A DNA stretch of 64,000 nucleotides from Methylococcaceae bacterium (GTDB lineage Bacteria > Pseudomonadota > Gammaproteobacteria > Methylococcales > Methylomonadaceae): the NCBI GenBank assembly GCA_030693065.1, contig JAUYBL010000038.1, positions 248,001 to 312,000 of the forward strand. Reading direction: 5' to 3'. Numbering within the stretch: the first letter of the stretch is position 1; each line of letters opens with the position of its first letter. The translations under genes were made by a program, and so were the position numbers. This document shows positions 56,985-64,000 of the stretch, piece by piece. The notes below the pieces were generated by a model. The model did not search any database, was not told the origin of the DNA, and saw only the letters and a list, made by a program, of their open reading frames with translations.

Positions 56985-56999
56985 AAAATATCAAAAATT

Positions 57000-57014
57000 G
57001 CACATTTGTGATGC
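57000..57014 (+). promoter_or_regulatory. NtrC-type enhancer site 2 (weaker)
   Basis: GCACATTTGTGATGC matches GCAC-N7-GTGC with one mismatch. Its centre is about 31 bp, three helical turns, from site 1, the same spacing as the paired glnA enhancer sites. On its own it would be weak evidence. Confidence 0.45.
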
Positions 57015-57111
57015 GGCAATTCTCCATTTTCAGCCAAACCCAAAAGCACAGCAAAATTTCAACCTATTGTTTTTAATATATTAATCATTAAAAAAGCCTT
57101 AAAAATAAATC

Positions 57112-57127
57112 TGGCATATCGTTTGCT
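57112..57127 (+). promoter_or_regulatory. Sigma-54 promoter of the nitrate operon
   Basis: TGGCATATCGTTTGCT has the sigma-54 layout TGGCA-N6-TTGC with GG (57113-57114) and GC (57125-57126) exactly 10 bases apart. The start should be near 57138, five bases before the first leader hairpin. Confidence 0.75.
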
Positions 57128-57137
57128 TTATATAAAC

Positions 57138-57278
57138 TGAGAACTCCAACGGCGGAGTAAATTACCTCCTGGTTCATTGAACCTTATGACAACGGCGTCA
57201 ACCAAACGAAATGTCTTCGGCATTTTGTTCAGTTGACGCCTTTTTTTTTGACTTTTTTTAATACTTGATGGAGTAACC
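57138..57278 (+). ncRNA. ANTAR-type antitermination leader of the nitrate operon
   Basis: The predicted 5' leader has two hairpins with the same hexaloop AACGGC. Hairpin 1 is ACTCC (57143-57147), loop 57148-57153, GGAGT (57154-57158). Hairpin 2 is TGAC (57187-57190), loop 57191-57196, GTCA (57197-57200). Each loop has A at position 1 and G at position 4, the known ANTAR recognition rule. Hairpin 2 and the terminator 5' arm share 57194-57200, so the two structures exclude each other: ANTAR binding would let transcription reach nrtA. The Klebsiella nasF leader (NasR) and NasT-controlled leaders work this way. A third small hairpin GGTTC/GAACC (57171-57183) fills the linker. The regulator gene is not in the window. 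Confidence 0.82.
57194..57249 (+). terminator. Leader terminator (attenuator) before nrtA
   Basis: Stem GGCGTCAAC (57194-57202) and GTTGACGCC (57232-57240), extended by inner pairs AAATG/CATTT around a TTCG loop, then T9. It lies entirely upstream of the nrtA start codon, so it must be bypassed for expression. Confidence 0.92.
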
Positions 57279-58679
57279 ATGAACTTAACCAGCCTGGTGA
57301 CTATAAAAAAACTGGCAACAGCGCTTTGCACCCTAGCCGCTGTATCGTCTTTAACCTTGTCGGCTAATGTTTATGCCGCCGAAAAACTTGAGAAAGAAAG
57401 CCTGAAATTAGGCTTCATCAAACTGACCGACATGGCGCCGTTGGCCGTGGCGTTGGAAAAAGGCTATTTCGAAGATGAAGGTTTATCTGTGCAACTCGAA
57501 GCGCAAGCCAACTGGAAAGTATTGTTGGATCGCGTTATCAGCGGCGAACTGGACGGTGCGCACATGCTCGCCACCCTGCCCTTCGGTACCGCCATTGGCT
57601 ACGGTACCAAAGCCGATATTGTCAGCGCCTTTACCATGACTTTAAACGGTGATGCGATAACGGTATCCAATGATGTCTGGAAACAAATGAAACCGCAGAT
57701 TCCGGTTAAAGACGGCAAGCTTGTACATCCAGTCAAAGCCGACACCTTAAAACCGGTACTGGAAAAATACAAAGCCGCAGGCAAGCCTTTCAATATGGCG
57801 ATGACCTTTCCGGTCGGCACTCACAATATGAAATTGCGCTACTGGCTGGCGGCCGGTGGGATCAAGCCCGGATTTTATGCACCGCCTGAAGATACTTCCG
57901 GTCAAATTGACGCCGAAGCCATGCTGTCTGTGACTCCGCCGCCGCAAATGCCAGCCACGATGGATTCAGGCACGATTGTCGGCTATTGCGTCGGCGAGCC
58001 GTGGAATCAACAAGCAGTATTTAAAGGCATCGGTGTACCGGTCATCAGCGATTACGAATTGATGAAAAACAGCGCTGAAAAAATCTTCGGCGTGACTAAA
58101 GAGTTCGCGGACAAAAATCCCAACACTCACAAAGCCATCGTCAAAGCCTTGATTCGTGCCTCAATGTGGCTGGATGCGGAGAACAATAAAAATCGTAATG
58201 AAGGCGTGGAAATGTTGTCGCAAAAACAATATGTCGGTGCCGATTACGAAATTCTCGCCAACAGCATGAACGGCACTTTCGAATATGAAAAAGGCGATAA
58301 ACGTCCGCTGGCTGATTTCAACGTGTTCTTCCGTCATAACGGTTCTTACCCATATTACAGCGATGCCATCTGGAGCCTGACGCAAATGCGCCGCTGGGGA
58401 CAAATCAACGAATACAAACCCGATGCCTGGTACCTTGAAACCGCAAAAAAAGTCTATCGTCCTGATGTGTTCATGGCGGCGGCCAAAGCACTGATTGCCG
58501 ATGGTAAAGCCAAAGCCAGCGATTTCCCTGCTGATAGTGAAACAGGCATTAAACCGGCCAGCGCCGAGTTTATCGACGGCGTTAGCTTCGATGCCAATAA
58601 GCCAAATGACTACCTTGCCAAGTTTGCTATCGGCCTTAAAGGCAAGCAAAAAGTGGTCGGCGGCAAGGTGGTTGAGTAA
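57279..58679 (+). CDS. nrtA: Nitrate/nitrite ABC transporter substrate-binding protein
   Basis: A 466-residue periplasmic binding protein of the NrtA/CmpA family that delivers nitrate or nitrite to NrtB. A signal peptide ends near residue 34 (SLTLSANVYAAEK). Family blocks are LGFIKLTDMAPLAVALEKGYF near 42, SGELDGAHMLATLPFGTAIGYG near 88 (cut: LDGAHMLATLPFGTA), MTFPVGTHNMKLRYWLAAGG near 175 and VGYCVGEPWNQQA near 235. Cyanobacterial NrtA is a lipoprotein; no lipobox is seen here. GGAG lies 6 bases before the ATG. Its leader carries the antitermination signals, and it is the first gene of the operon. Confidence 0.94.
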   Translation: MNLTSLVTIKKLATALCTLAAVSSLTLSANVYAAEKLEKESLKLGFIKLTDMAPLAVALEKGYFEDEGLSVQLEAQANWKVLLDRVISGELDGAHMLATLPFGTAIGYGTKADIVSAFTMTLNGDAITVSNDVWKQMKPQIPVKDGKLVHPVKADTLKPVLEKYKAAGKPFNMAMTFPVGTHNMKLRYWLAAGGIKPGFYAPPEDTSGQIDAEAMLSVTPPPQMPATMDSGTIVGYCVGEPWNQQAVFKGIGVPVISDYELMKNSAEKIFGVTKEFADKNPNTHKAIVKALIRASMWLDAENNKNRNEGVEMLSQKQYVGADYEILANSMNGTFEYEKGDKRPLADFNVFFRHNGSYPYYSDAIWSLTQMRRWGQINEYKPDAWYLETAKKVYRPDVFMAAAKALIADGKAKASDFPADSETGIKPASAEFIDGVSFDANKPNDYLAKFAIGLKGKQKVVGGKVVE

Positions 58680-58684
58680 AAAAG

Positions 58685-58768
58685 GTAGGTTGGGTTAACA
58701 GCTTTATCGTTAACCCAACATCACCGTGCAAACAAGTTGGGTTGCCAAACAGCGGCAGCCCAACCTAC
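58685..58768. repeat. REP-like palindrome between nrtA and nrtB
   Basis: Outer arms GTAGGTTGGG (58685-58694) and CCCAACCTAC (58759-58768) and inner arms TTGGGTTAAC (58690-58699) and GTTAACCCAA (58709-58718) give alternative hairpins. Lacking a T-run, it could instead stabilise the nrtA message and lower nrtB expression relative to the binding protein. Confidence 0.72.
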
Positions 58769-58792
58769 ACAATAAAATTCTAGGTGATCAAA

Positions 58793-59809
58793 ATGACTAA
58801 CCAACTGATCAAATTTTTAAACGTAACCGGCCTGACCTGGTTTGTACCCTTGGTAAAAATTGCGGCGGGAGAAAACCCGGTACTGCAAATACGCCAGCTA
58901 CTGTTGATTATTGGCGTACCGGTTATCGCCTTTATGATATTTCTGGGCCTGTGGAGTGTTTCCGCATCTAAGGTCAACACCAGTTTGGGCGCAATACCTG
59001 GCCCTATTGCGGTTTGGCATGAAGCGGGCGGCTTATTAGATGAGCATTACGCCGAGCGAGCTAAAGAAGATGCTTATTATCAGCGCCAGCAACAACGTAA
59101 TGCTGAAAAAACTGCCGCAGATCCGGCCGCTGAAACCAAAACTCGTCCTTACAACGGCCAAGCCACTTACCTGGATAAAATTTTCACCAGCCTTTACACG
59201 GTGTTCGCAGGCTTTGTGATTGCGACCGTTATTGCCGTGCCGCTGGGTTTATTGTGCGGCATGAGCCCGGTATTCAACATTGCTTTCAATCCGCTGATTC
59301 AAATCTTTAAACCGGTGTCGCCGCTGGCATGGCTGCCGATTGTCACCTTAGTGGTCAGCGCAGTGTATGTCACCACCGATGACTCCTGGTTTGAAAAATC
59401 GTTTCTGACTTCGGCTATTACCGTCACCTTATGCTCATTGTGGCCGACCTTGATCAATACCGCCGTGGGCGTGTCATCAGTTGATAAAGATTTGGTGAAC
59501 GTCGGCAAGGTACTGCGCCTTAGCTGGAGCACGCAAATCAAAAAAATCATTATTCCTTCGTCACTGCCCTACATCTTCACCGGTATGCGACTGTCATTAG
59601 GCGTGGGCTGGATGGTGTTGATTGCCGCGGAAATGCTGGCGCAAAACCCTGGCTTGGGGAAATTCGTCTGGGATGAATTTCAAAACGGCAGTTCCAACTC
59701 CTTGGCCAGAATCATGGTGGCCGTGTTCACCATCGGCCTGATCGGTTTTGCTCTGGATCGCATCATGCAGTCGTTCCAAAAGGTTTTCTCGTTCGGTAAG
59801 ACGATTTAA
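58793..59809 (+). CDS. nrtB: Nitrate/nitrite ABC transporter permease
   Basis: A 338-residue inner-membrane permease. The ATG at 58793 is chosen over a GTG at 58784 because the latter lies within the ribosome site TAGGTGAT. One helix near residue 40-60 is followed by a charged loop (about 85-120, rich in Arg, Gln and Ala), then the binding-protein-dependent transport fold with about five further helices and the coupling region VGKVLRLSWSTQIKKIIIPS near 245. It is longer than cyanobacterial NrtB (about 280) through the N-terminal segment. It follows nrtA after a palindromic gap. Confidence 0.93.
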   Translation: MTNQLIKFLNVTGLTWFVPLVKIAAGENPVLQIRQLLLIIGVPVIAFMIFLGLWSVSASKVNTSLGAIPGPIAVWHEAGGLLDEHYAERAKEDAYYQRQQQRNAEKTAADPAAETKTRPYNGQATYLDKIFTSLYTVFAGFVIATVIAVPLGLLCGMSPVFNIAFNPLIQIFKPVSPLAWLPIVTLVVSAVYVTTDDSWFEKSFLTSAITVTLCSLWPTLINTAVGVSSVDKDLVNVGKVLRLSWSTQIKKIIIPSSLPYIFTGMRLSLGVGWMVLIAAEMLAQNPGLGKFVWDEFQNGSSNSLARIMVAVFTIGLIGFALDRIMQSFQKVFSFGKTI

Positions 59810-59822
59810 ACAGGAGCCGGTA

Positions 59823-61577
59823 ATGACTCAATTAATGATTAAACAGGTAGTTAACATGTCCACGACTTCAACGACATTGTCACCCTCTAACGATGCCTTT
59901 TTGCCGCTGCTGGAATTGAAAGCCGTCAGTAAATCTTATGGCGAAGGCAAAGAGAAGGCTTCGATTCTCAACAATATCAACCTGTCTATCAAACAAGGCG
60001 AGTTTATCGCGATTGTCGGTTTTTCCGGCAGCGGCAAAACCACGCTGGTATCCACTATTGCAGGTCTGATACAGGCCGACAGCGGTGCGGTGCTAAAACA
60101 AGGCGAGCCCATCACCAGTCCCGGCCCCGATCGCGGCGTCGTGTTTCAAAACTACTCGCTGATGCCTTGGCTAACTGTTTTTCAAAACGTTGCCTTGGCA
60201 GTGGATCAAATCTTCAAAGATTGGACCGCCGAGCAACGCAAAGCGCACACCGAAAAATATGTGCGCATGGTGAACTTGGGCAACGCCATGAACAAAAAAC
60301 CCGCTGAACTTTCCGGCGGCATGCGGCAACGGGTTAACGTTGCCAGAGCCTTGGCGGCCAATCCGGACATTCTGTTACTGGATGAGCCATTAAGCGCGCT
60401 GGATGCATTAACGCGCGGCAATCTGCAGGATGAGATTTTGAGAATCTGGGAGCAGGAAAAGAAAACCGTCATCCTGATTACCAATGATGTCGATGAAGCC
60501 ATCTACATGGCCGATCGCGTCATTCCGCTCAATCCCGGCCCGGACGCGACATTAGGCCCGGATTTTACCATCGACATCGAACGCCCGAGGGACAGAACGG
60601 CGTTAAATCACAACCCAAAATTCAAGCAGTATCGGGCAGAAATCACCCAATACCTGATGGACATCGGCATGCAGAAAAACCTGGTCTCAGACCAGAAGCA
60701 AATCAAATTGCCGGATGTACGCCCTAACACCAGCAATGATTTCAAACTGGATACGTCGACCTTAAAACCCGGCAAAAACGATTTAGGCAAACCACGCTAT
60801 CTGGAGTTTTCGCAATTGTCGAAAGTCTACCCAACACCCGACGGCAACAGCACCGTTAAGGTCGTGGACGGCTTCGACCTGAAAATGAAAAAAGGCGAGT
60901 TCATTTCCATCATCGGCCATTCCGGTTGCGGTAAATCGACGGTGTTATCGATGACGGCGGGCTTAAACAGCATCTCGGAAGGCGTGATTATTCTGGACAA
61001 CAAAGAAATTGCCGCAGCCGGGCCGGATCGCGGCGTCGTATTTCAAGCACCCAGTCTGTTTCCGTGGCTCACGGCTTTCGAAAATGTCATGTTGGGGGTC
61101 GATAAAGTCTATCCGCACGCCTCGCAATCGGAGCGCGAAGACATCGTTGAATACTATCTAACCCGCGTCGGCCTAGTCGATTCCATGTTTAAAAAAGCCG
61201 CCGACATGTCCAACGGCATGCGCCAGCGTGTCGGCATCGCCCGCGCCTTTGCCTTGTCACCCAAGCTGTTATTGCTGGACGAACCGTTCGGGATGCTGGA
61301 TTCCTTAACCCGTTGGGAATTACAAGACGTGTTGATGGAAGTCTGGGACAGAACCCAAGTCACCGCGATTGTGGTCACTCATGATGTCGATGAAGCCATT
61401 TTGCTGGCCGACCGCGTGGTGATGATGACCAACGGCCCGCACGCCACCATCGGCAAAATTGAAGAAATCGATTTACCCCGGCCGCGTAGCCGACAAGCGT
61501 TATTGACTCACCCAGATTATTACCGCTATCGGGAAAGCATCTTGAGCTTCCTCACTGAATGCGACCACACCCATTGA
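59823..61577 (+). CDS. nrtC: Nitrate ABC transporter ATPase with two fused nucleotide-binding domains (NrtC/NrtD-like)
   Basis: A 584-residue protein holding both ATPase domains of the transporter. The ATG at 59823 follows AGGAG by 6 bases. Domain 1 (residues about 25-270): Walker A GFSGSGKTT, Q-loop VVFQNYSLMPW, signature LSGGMRQR, Walker B ILLLDEP, switch ITNDVDEA (Asn replaces His). A charged linker (270-320) follows. Domain 2 (about 325-570): Walker A GHSGCGKST, Q-loop VVFQAPSLFPW, signature MSNGMRQR (first Gly replaced by Asn), Walker B LLLLDEP, switch VTHDVDEA. In cyanobacteria NrtC and NrtD are separate, and NrtC carries a regulatory NrtA-like domain; here that domain is missing. The two losses fall in the same ATP site (see findings). 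Confidence 0.92.
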   Translation: MTQLMIKQVVNMSTTSTTLSPSNDAFLPLLELKAVSKSYGEGKEKASILNNINLSIKQGEFIAIVGFSGSGKTTLVSTIAGLIQADSGAVLKQGEPITSPGPDRGVVFQNYSLMPWLTVFQNVALAVDQIFKDWTAEQRKAHTEKYVRMVNLGNAMNKKPAELSGGMRQRVNVARALAANPDILLLDEPLSALDALTRGNLQDEILRIWEQEKKTVILITNDVDEAIYMADRVIPLNPGPDATLGPDFTIDIERPRDRTALNHNPKFKQYRAEITQYLMDIGMQKNLVSDQKQIKLPDVRPNTSNDFKLDTSTLKPGKNDLGKPRYLEFSQLSKVYPTPDGNSTVKVVDGFDLKMKKGEFISIIGHSGCGKSTVLSMTAGLNSISEGVIILDNKEIAAAGPDRGVVFQAPSLFPWLTAFENVMLGVDKVYPHASQSEREDIVEYYLTRVGLVDSMFKKAADMSNGMRQRVGIARAFALSPKLLLLDEPFGMLDSLTRWELQDVLMEVWDRTQVTAIVVTHDVDEAILLADRVVMMTNGPHATIGKIEEIDLPRPRSRQALLTHPDYYRYRESILSFLTECDHTH

Positions 61578-61597
61578 TTTTGTCTTAAGGAATTGCC

Positions 61598-62917
61598 ATG
61601 ACCACATCACAACGCAAAACCAGAGTTTCCATCTCCCTGTTCGCTTTAACTTTAAGTTCAAGCCCGGTCTCAGCCGACATCACCAAAGAAGTCGAAGATG
61701 CCCTTAACTTTTACCATTACGGCAAAAACGGCGCGGTAAAACTTGATCTTAACTATCGCTATGAAAATGTCGATCAGGATAAAGGCACTAAAGTGGCGGC
61801 GGGTAAATACAAAGGCCAATATCCTGATACCGCCAATGCCAATACCGCTCGCTTACGCGCCGGTTTGTTATCGCCCACGTTTTACGGTTTTCAAGGTTAT
61901 GCCGAATACGAAGGCAATCTTGCCATGCAGGAAGACTTCAACAGCACCCGTAATGGACTCACACAGTTTTCAACAGTTGCAGACCCGGAAAAAAGTGAAC
62001 TGAACCAACTATGGCTGAGCTATGCCGGTATCCCAGACACCATGATCAAAGGCGGTCGGCAACGTATCAAGCTTGATGACGACCGGTTTATCGGCAACGT
62101 TGGCTGGCGACAAATGGAAACCACCTTCGATTCGGTGCTGATTACTCATAACAACCAACAGCTATTTGGCCTAACCGTAAACGCAGGCTATATCGGCAAT
62201 ATCCAAACCTTTACCGCAACCACTGAAAACATCAACGCACCGATTCTTAACGTTAGTTACAAAGTGGGAGATTACGGCACTGCAATTGGCTATGGCTACT
62301 GGCTGGATTACACCGAGAAAGAAAATTTCGAAAAATCCAGTGAAACCTATGGGTTACGTTTTACGAATTTTCAAAAACCCGGCGACTCGTTCAAATTAAG
62401 CGACAACTACGGCTTGGTTTACACCGCCGAATGGGGCTATCAACAAGATTACGGACACGGCAAAACAGCTTATGACGCTAATCGGCTCAATTTGATGGGC
62501 GGCTTTACTGCTTACAACTTTACTGTTCAAGGTGCGATGGAGCAGTTGGATGGTAAAGGCGTAAACAAAACGTTTGATACGCCACTGGGCACCAATCATG
62601 CTTTTCAGGGCTGGGCCGACTTATTTTTGGTTACGCCTAAAGACGGTATTCGCGATGTATTCGCGACTGTCAGCAGCATATTTGATCGAGGCGAAGTGGT
62701 TTTAACCGGCGTTTTCCATAACTTTACCGACGACACCGGACAACATCAGTATGGCAAGGAATGGGATTTTCAGGCTACCAAAAAATTCGGCAAACATTAT
62801 TCATTGCTGGCCAAGTACGCTTATTACAGCTCGGACAACTCTATCCCGGCCGCACCCGGTGCCTTTACTACAACAGATACCCAAAAGATTTGGCTTCAAG
62901 GCAATATTAGTTTTTAG
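61598..62917 (+). CDS. Outer-membrane porin, alginate-export-like
   Basis: A 439-residue outer-membrane beta-barrel. The signal peptide MTTSQRKTRVSISLFALTLS is cleaved after VSA near 27. The family start DLNYRYENVDQDKGTKVA, the strand LSYAGIPDTMIKGGRQRIKLDDDRF (cut: IKGGRQRIKLDDDRF) near 150 and the terminal aromatic LQGNISF are typical of the alginate-export/OprE-like porin group. Its place between the ABC transporter and nirB in the nitrate operon suggests it brings nitrate across the outer membrane. It starts 20 bases after nrtC, with AAGGA before the ATG. Confidence 0.85.
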   Translation: MTTSQRKTRVSISLFALTLSSSPVSADITKEVEDALNFYHYGKNGAVKLDLNYRYENVDQDKGTKVAAGKYKGQYPDTANANTARLRAGLLSPTFYGFQGYAEYEGNLAMQEDFNSTRNGLTQFSTVADPEKSELNQLWLSYAGIPDTMIKGGRQRIKLDDDRFIGNVGWRQMETTFDSVLITHNNQQLFGLTVNAGYIGNIQTFTATTENINAPILNVSYKVGDYGTAIGYGYWLDYTEKENFEKSSETYGLRFTNFQKPGDSFKLSDNYGLVYTAEWGYQQDYGHGKTAYDANRLNLMGGFTAYNFTVQGAMEQLDGKGVNKTFDTPLGTNHAFQGWADLFLVTPKDGIRDVFATVSSIFDRGEVVLTGVFHNFTDDTGQHQYGKEWDFQATKKFGKHYSLLAKYAYYSSDNSIPAAPGAFTTTDTQKIWLQGNISF

Positions 62918-63146
62918 CGTTAAGAACTCGTTCCCATTTATGCCCTTTGGGTACGCGCTGCGTCACGGCCCATTAAATTTAGGGTTGGCAGTCCCTTCTC
63001 CCTCCGGGAGAAGGTTAGGATGAGGGGGATCTAATAGAACTTTTTTCCTTTTTTATTCTCCTCACCCCAGCCCTCTCCAGCAGGAGAGGGAGCTAATGGG
63101 AATGACGCTTATCGTTGGAACCATGAAATAAAACTAGAGGTACATC
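62918..63146. repeat. Gap with paired hairpins before nirB
   Basis: CCTTCTCCC/GGGAGAAGG (62994-63002 and 63006-63014) and CCCTCTCC/GGAGAGGG (63071-63078 and 63083-63090) are two strong hairpins in inverted relation, a layout common in dispersed repeats of proteobacterial genomes. No gene or terminator run is present, so nirB may still be read from upstream. AACTAGAGG before the 63147 ATG is the ribosome site. Confidence 0.6.
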
Positions 63147-64000
63147 ATGACCACAAAAAAAACATTAGTCGTTATCGGTAATGGCATGGTCGGGCAAAGC
63201 TTTTTAGCCAGCCTAGTCGCCAGCCCGATTAAAAACGACTATCAAATCGTCACCTTTTGCGAAGAACCCAGAGCCGCTTACGACCGGGTACATTTGTCGG
63301 AATTTTTTTCCGGCAAAACGGCAGAAGATTTGTCCATGGTTGAACCCGGTTTTTTTGAAGAACATGGCATCACCATTCATATCGGCGATAAAGCCTCAAA
63401 AATTTATCGTTTAGCAAAAACGGTACTCTCTGAAAAAGGCGTCAGTATCTCTTACGACAAACTGGTTTTCGCGACCGGCTCTTACCCGTTTGTGCCGCCG
63501 GTACCGGGACATGATCGTCCACAGTGCTTGGTTTATCGAACCATTGAAGATCTTGAAGCAATGGCCGCTGCTGCAAAAAACGGCAAGGTCGGCACCGTGG
63601 TCGGCGGTGGCTTGCTGGGGCTGGAAGCCGCTAAGGCGTTAAAAGATTTAGGCTTAAAAACCCATGTTGTGCAATTTGCACCACGCTTAATGGAAATGCA
63701 GATGGATGATGCCGGTGGCGCGATGCTGCGCCGCAAAATTGAAGAGCTCGGCATCACCGTGCATACCGGCAAAAACACCATCGACATCACCGATGGTAAG
63801 CACTGCACCAATAAAATGGTGTTTGCCGATGGTGATGAACTGGAAACTGACTTGGTGCTGTTTTCTGCGGGCATTCGTCCGCGCGATGAACTGGCCAGAG
63901 ACTGCGCGCTACATGTTGGTGCGCGCGGCGGCATTGTCATCGATAACCAATGCAAGACGTCTGACCCGGATATTTACGCGATTGGTGAATGTGCGTTGTG
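63147..64000 (+). CDS. nirB: Assimilatory nitrite reductase large subunit, NAD(P)H-dependent (3' end outside the window)
   Basis: The first 284 residues of NirB, which reduces nitrite to ammonium using NAD(P)H, FAD, 4Fe-4S and siroheme. The visible part is the FAD/NAD domain: KTLVVIGNGMVGQSFLASL at residues 5-23, RAAYDRVHLSEFF near 43, FATGSYPFVPPVPG near 110, VVGGGLLGLEAAKAL near 152 and DPDIYAIGECAL at the edge. Siroheme and cluster domains would follow to the right. The CysG product made at 47596 supplies siroheme. It is read in the same direction as the transport genes and presumably under the same leader control. Confidence 0.93.
   Translation, partial: MTTKKTLVVIGNGMVGQSFLASLVASPIKNDYQIVTFCEEPRAAYDRVHLSEFFSGKTAEDLSMVEPGFFEEHGITIHIGDKASKIYRLAKTVLSEKGVSISYDKLVFATGSYPFVPPVPGHDRPQCLVYRTIEDLEAMAAAAKNGKVGTVVGGGLLGLEAAKALKDLGLKTHVVQFAPRLMEMQMDDAGGAMLRRKIEELGITVHTGKNTIDITDGKHCTNKMVFADGDELETDLVLFSAGIRPRDELARDCALHVGARGGIVIDNQCKTSDPDIYAIGECAL

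Noticed and set aside
1-64000. CRISPR arrays, tRNA or rRNA genes, prophage or restriction/defence islands
   Set aside because: No regularly spaced direct repeats, no cloverleaf-type sequences and no phage or defence proteins were seen on either strand.

Overview
The window looks like chromosome from a free-living gammaproteobacterium. Most genes are housekeeping genes with the lengths and domain layouts typical of that class: a cysG-type fused siroheme synthase, rppH, rnt, cpdA, grxD, an E. coli-type argA with kinase-like and GNAT domains, fadE and mlaA. The moderate GC content, c-type cytochromes, the fatty-acid cis/trans isomerase and the many palindromic intergenic repeats would suit an aquatic or methanotroph-like lineage. 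Genus and species cannot be fixed from the sequence alone. No rRNA, tRNA, CRISPR array, prophage or plasmid backbone was seen.

Layout. 1-3,000: 3'-truncated ygiQ (radical SAM) and a spermidine-synthase-like gene. 3,049-7,276: fadE, with a complete group II intron (5360-7230) sitting just upstream of its ribosome binding site and beside a large palindrome. 7,277-14,233: mostly exported proteins, namely a HEAT-repeat protein, an unknown secreted protein, a DUF4266 lipoprotein, a 936-residue double outer-membrane protein and an FKBP lipoprotein. 14,518-17,969: a beta-oxidation pair, thiolase then a HAD/enoyl-CoA hydratase fusion. 18,310-24,674: a TVP38-flavoprotein fusion, accA and a divergent class A penicillin-binding protein. 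24,957-32,188: a diguanylate cyclase, a MITE-like element, a flippase, cti, a small basic protein and mutM. 32,197-38,261: aspS, an FmdB-like gene, pyrC, mlaA, rnt and grxD. 38,580-51,624: arginine genes (argD-argF, argA, argG) dispersed among ilvD, cpdA, rppH, tusA and cysG. 51,849-56,697: ltaE-dsbA-like pair, HU, small proteins and many repeats. 56,968-64,000: a nitrate assimilation operon, nrtA-nrtB-nrtCD-porin-nirB, which continues off the right edge.

The most informative system is the control region of the nitrate operon. In order it carries an NtrC-type enhancer site closely resembling the classical glnA sites, a second weaker site about three helical turns away, a sigma-54 promoter with GG-N10-GC spacing, two RNA hairpins with identical AACGGC hexaloops (A at loop position 1, G at position 4, as ANTAR proteins require), and an intrinsic terminator whose 5' arm overlaps the second hairpin. 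This implies two-layer control: nitrogen limitation through NtrC/sigma-54, and nitrate/nitrite through an ANTAR antiterminator encoded elsewhere. The transporter made by the operon has both ATPase domains fused in one chain, and two motif losses fall on the same composite ATP site.

Small mobile or repeated DNA is abundant. Two related elements (36185-36322 and 52414-52628) have 17-bp inverted ends and different 4-bp direct repeats at their flanks. An unrelated element (26650-26980) has perfect 13-bp inverted ends and 7-bp flanking repeats. Several REP-like palindrome families fill the remaining gaps.
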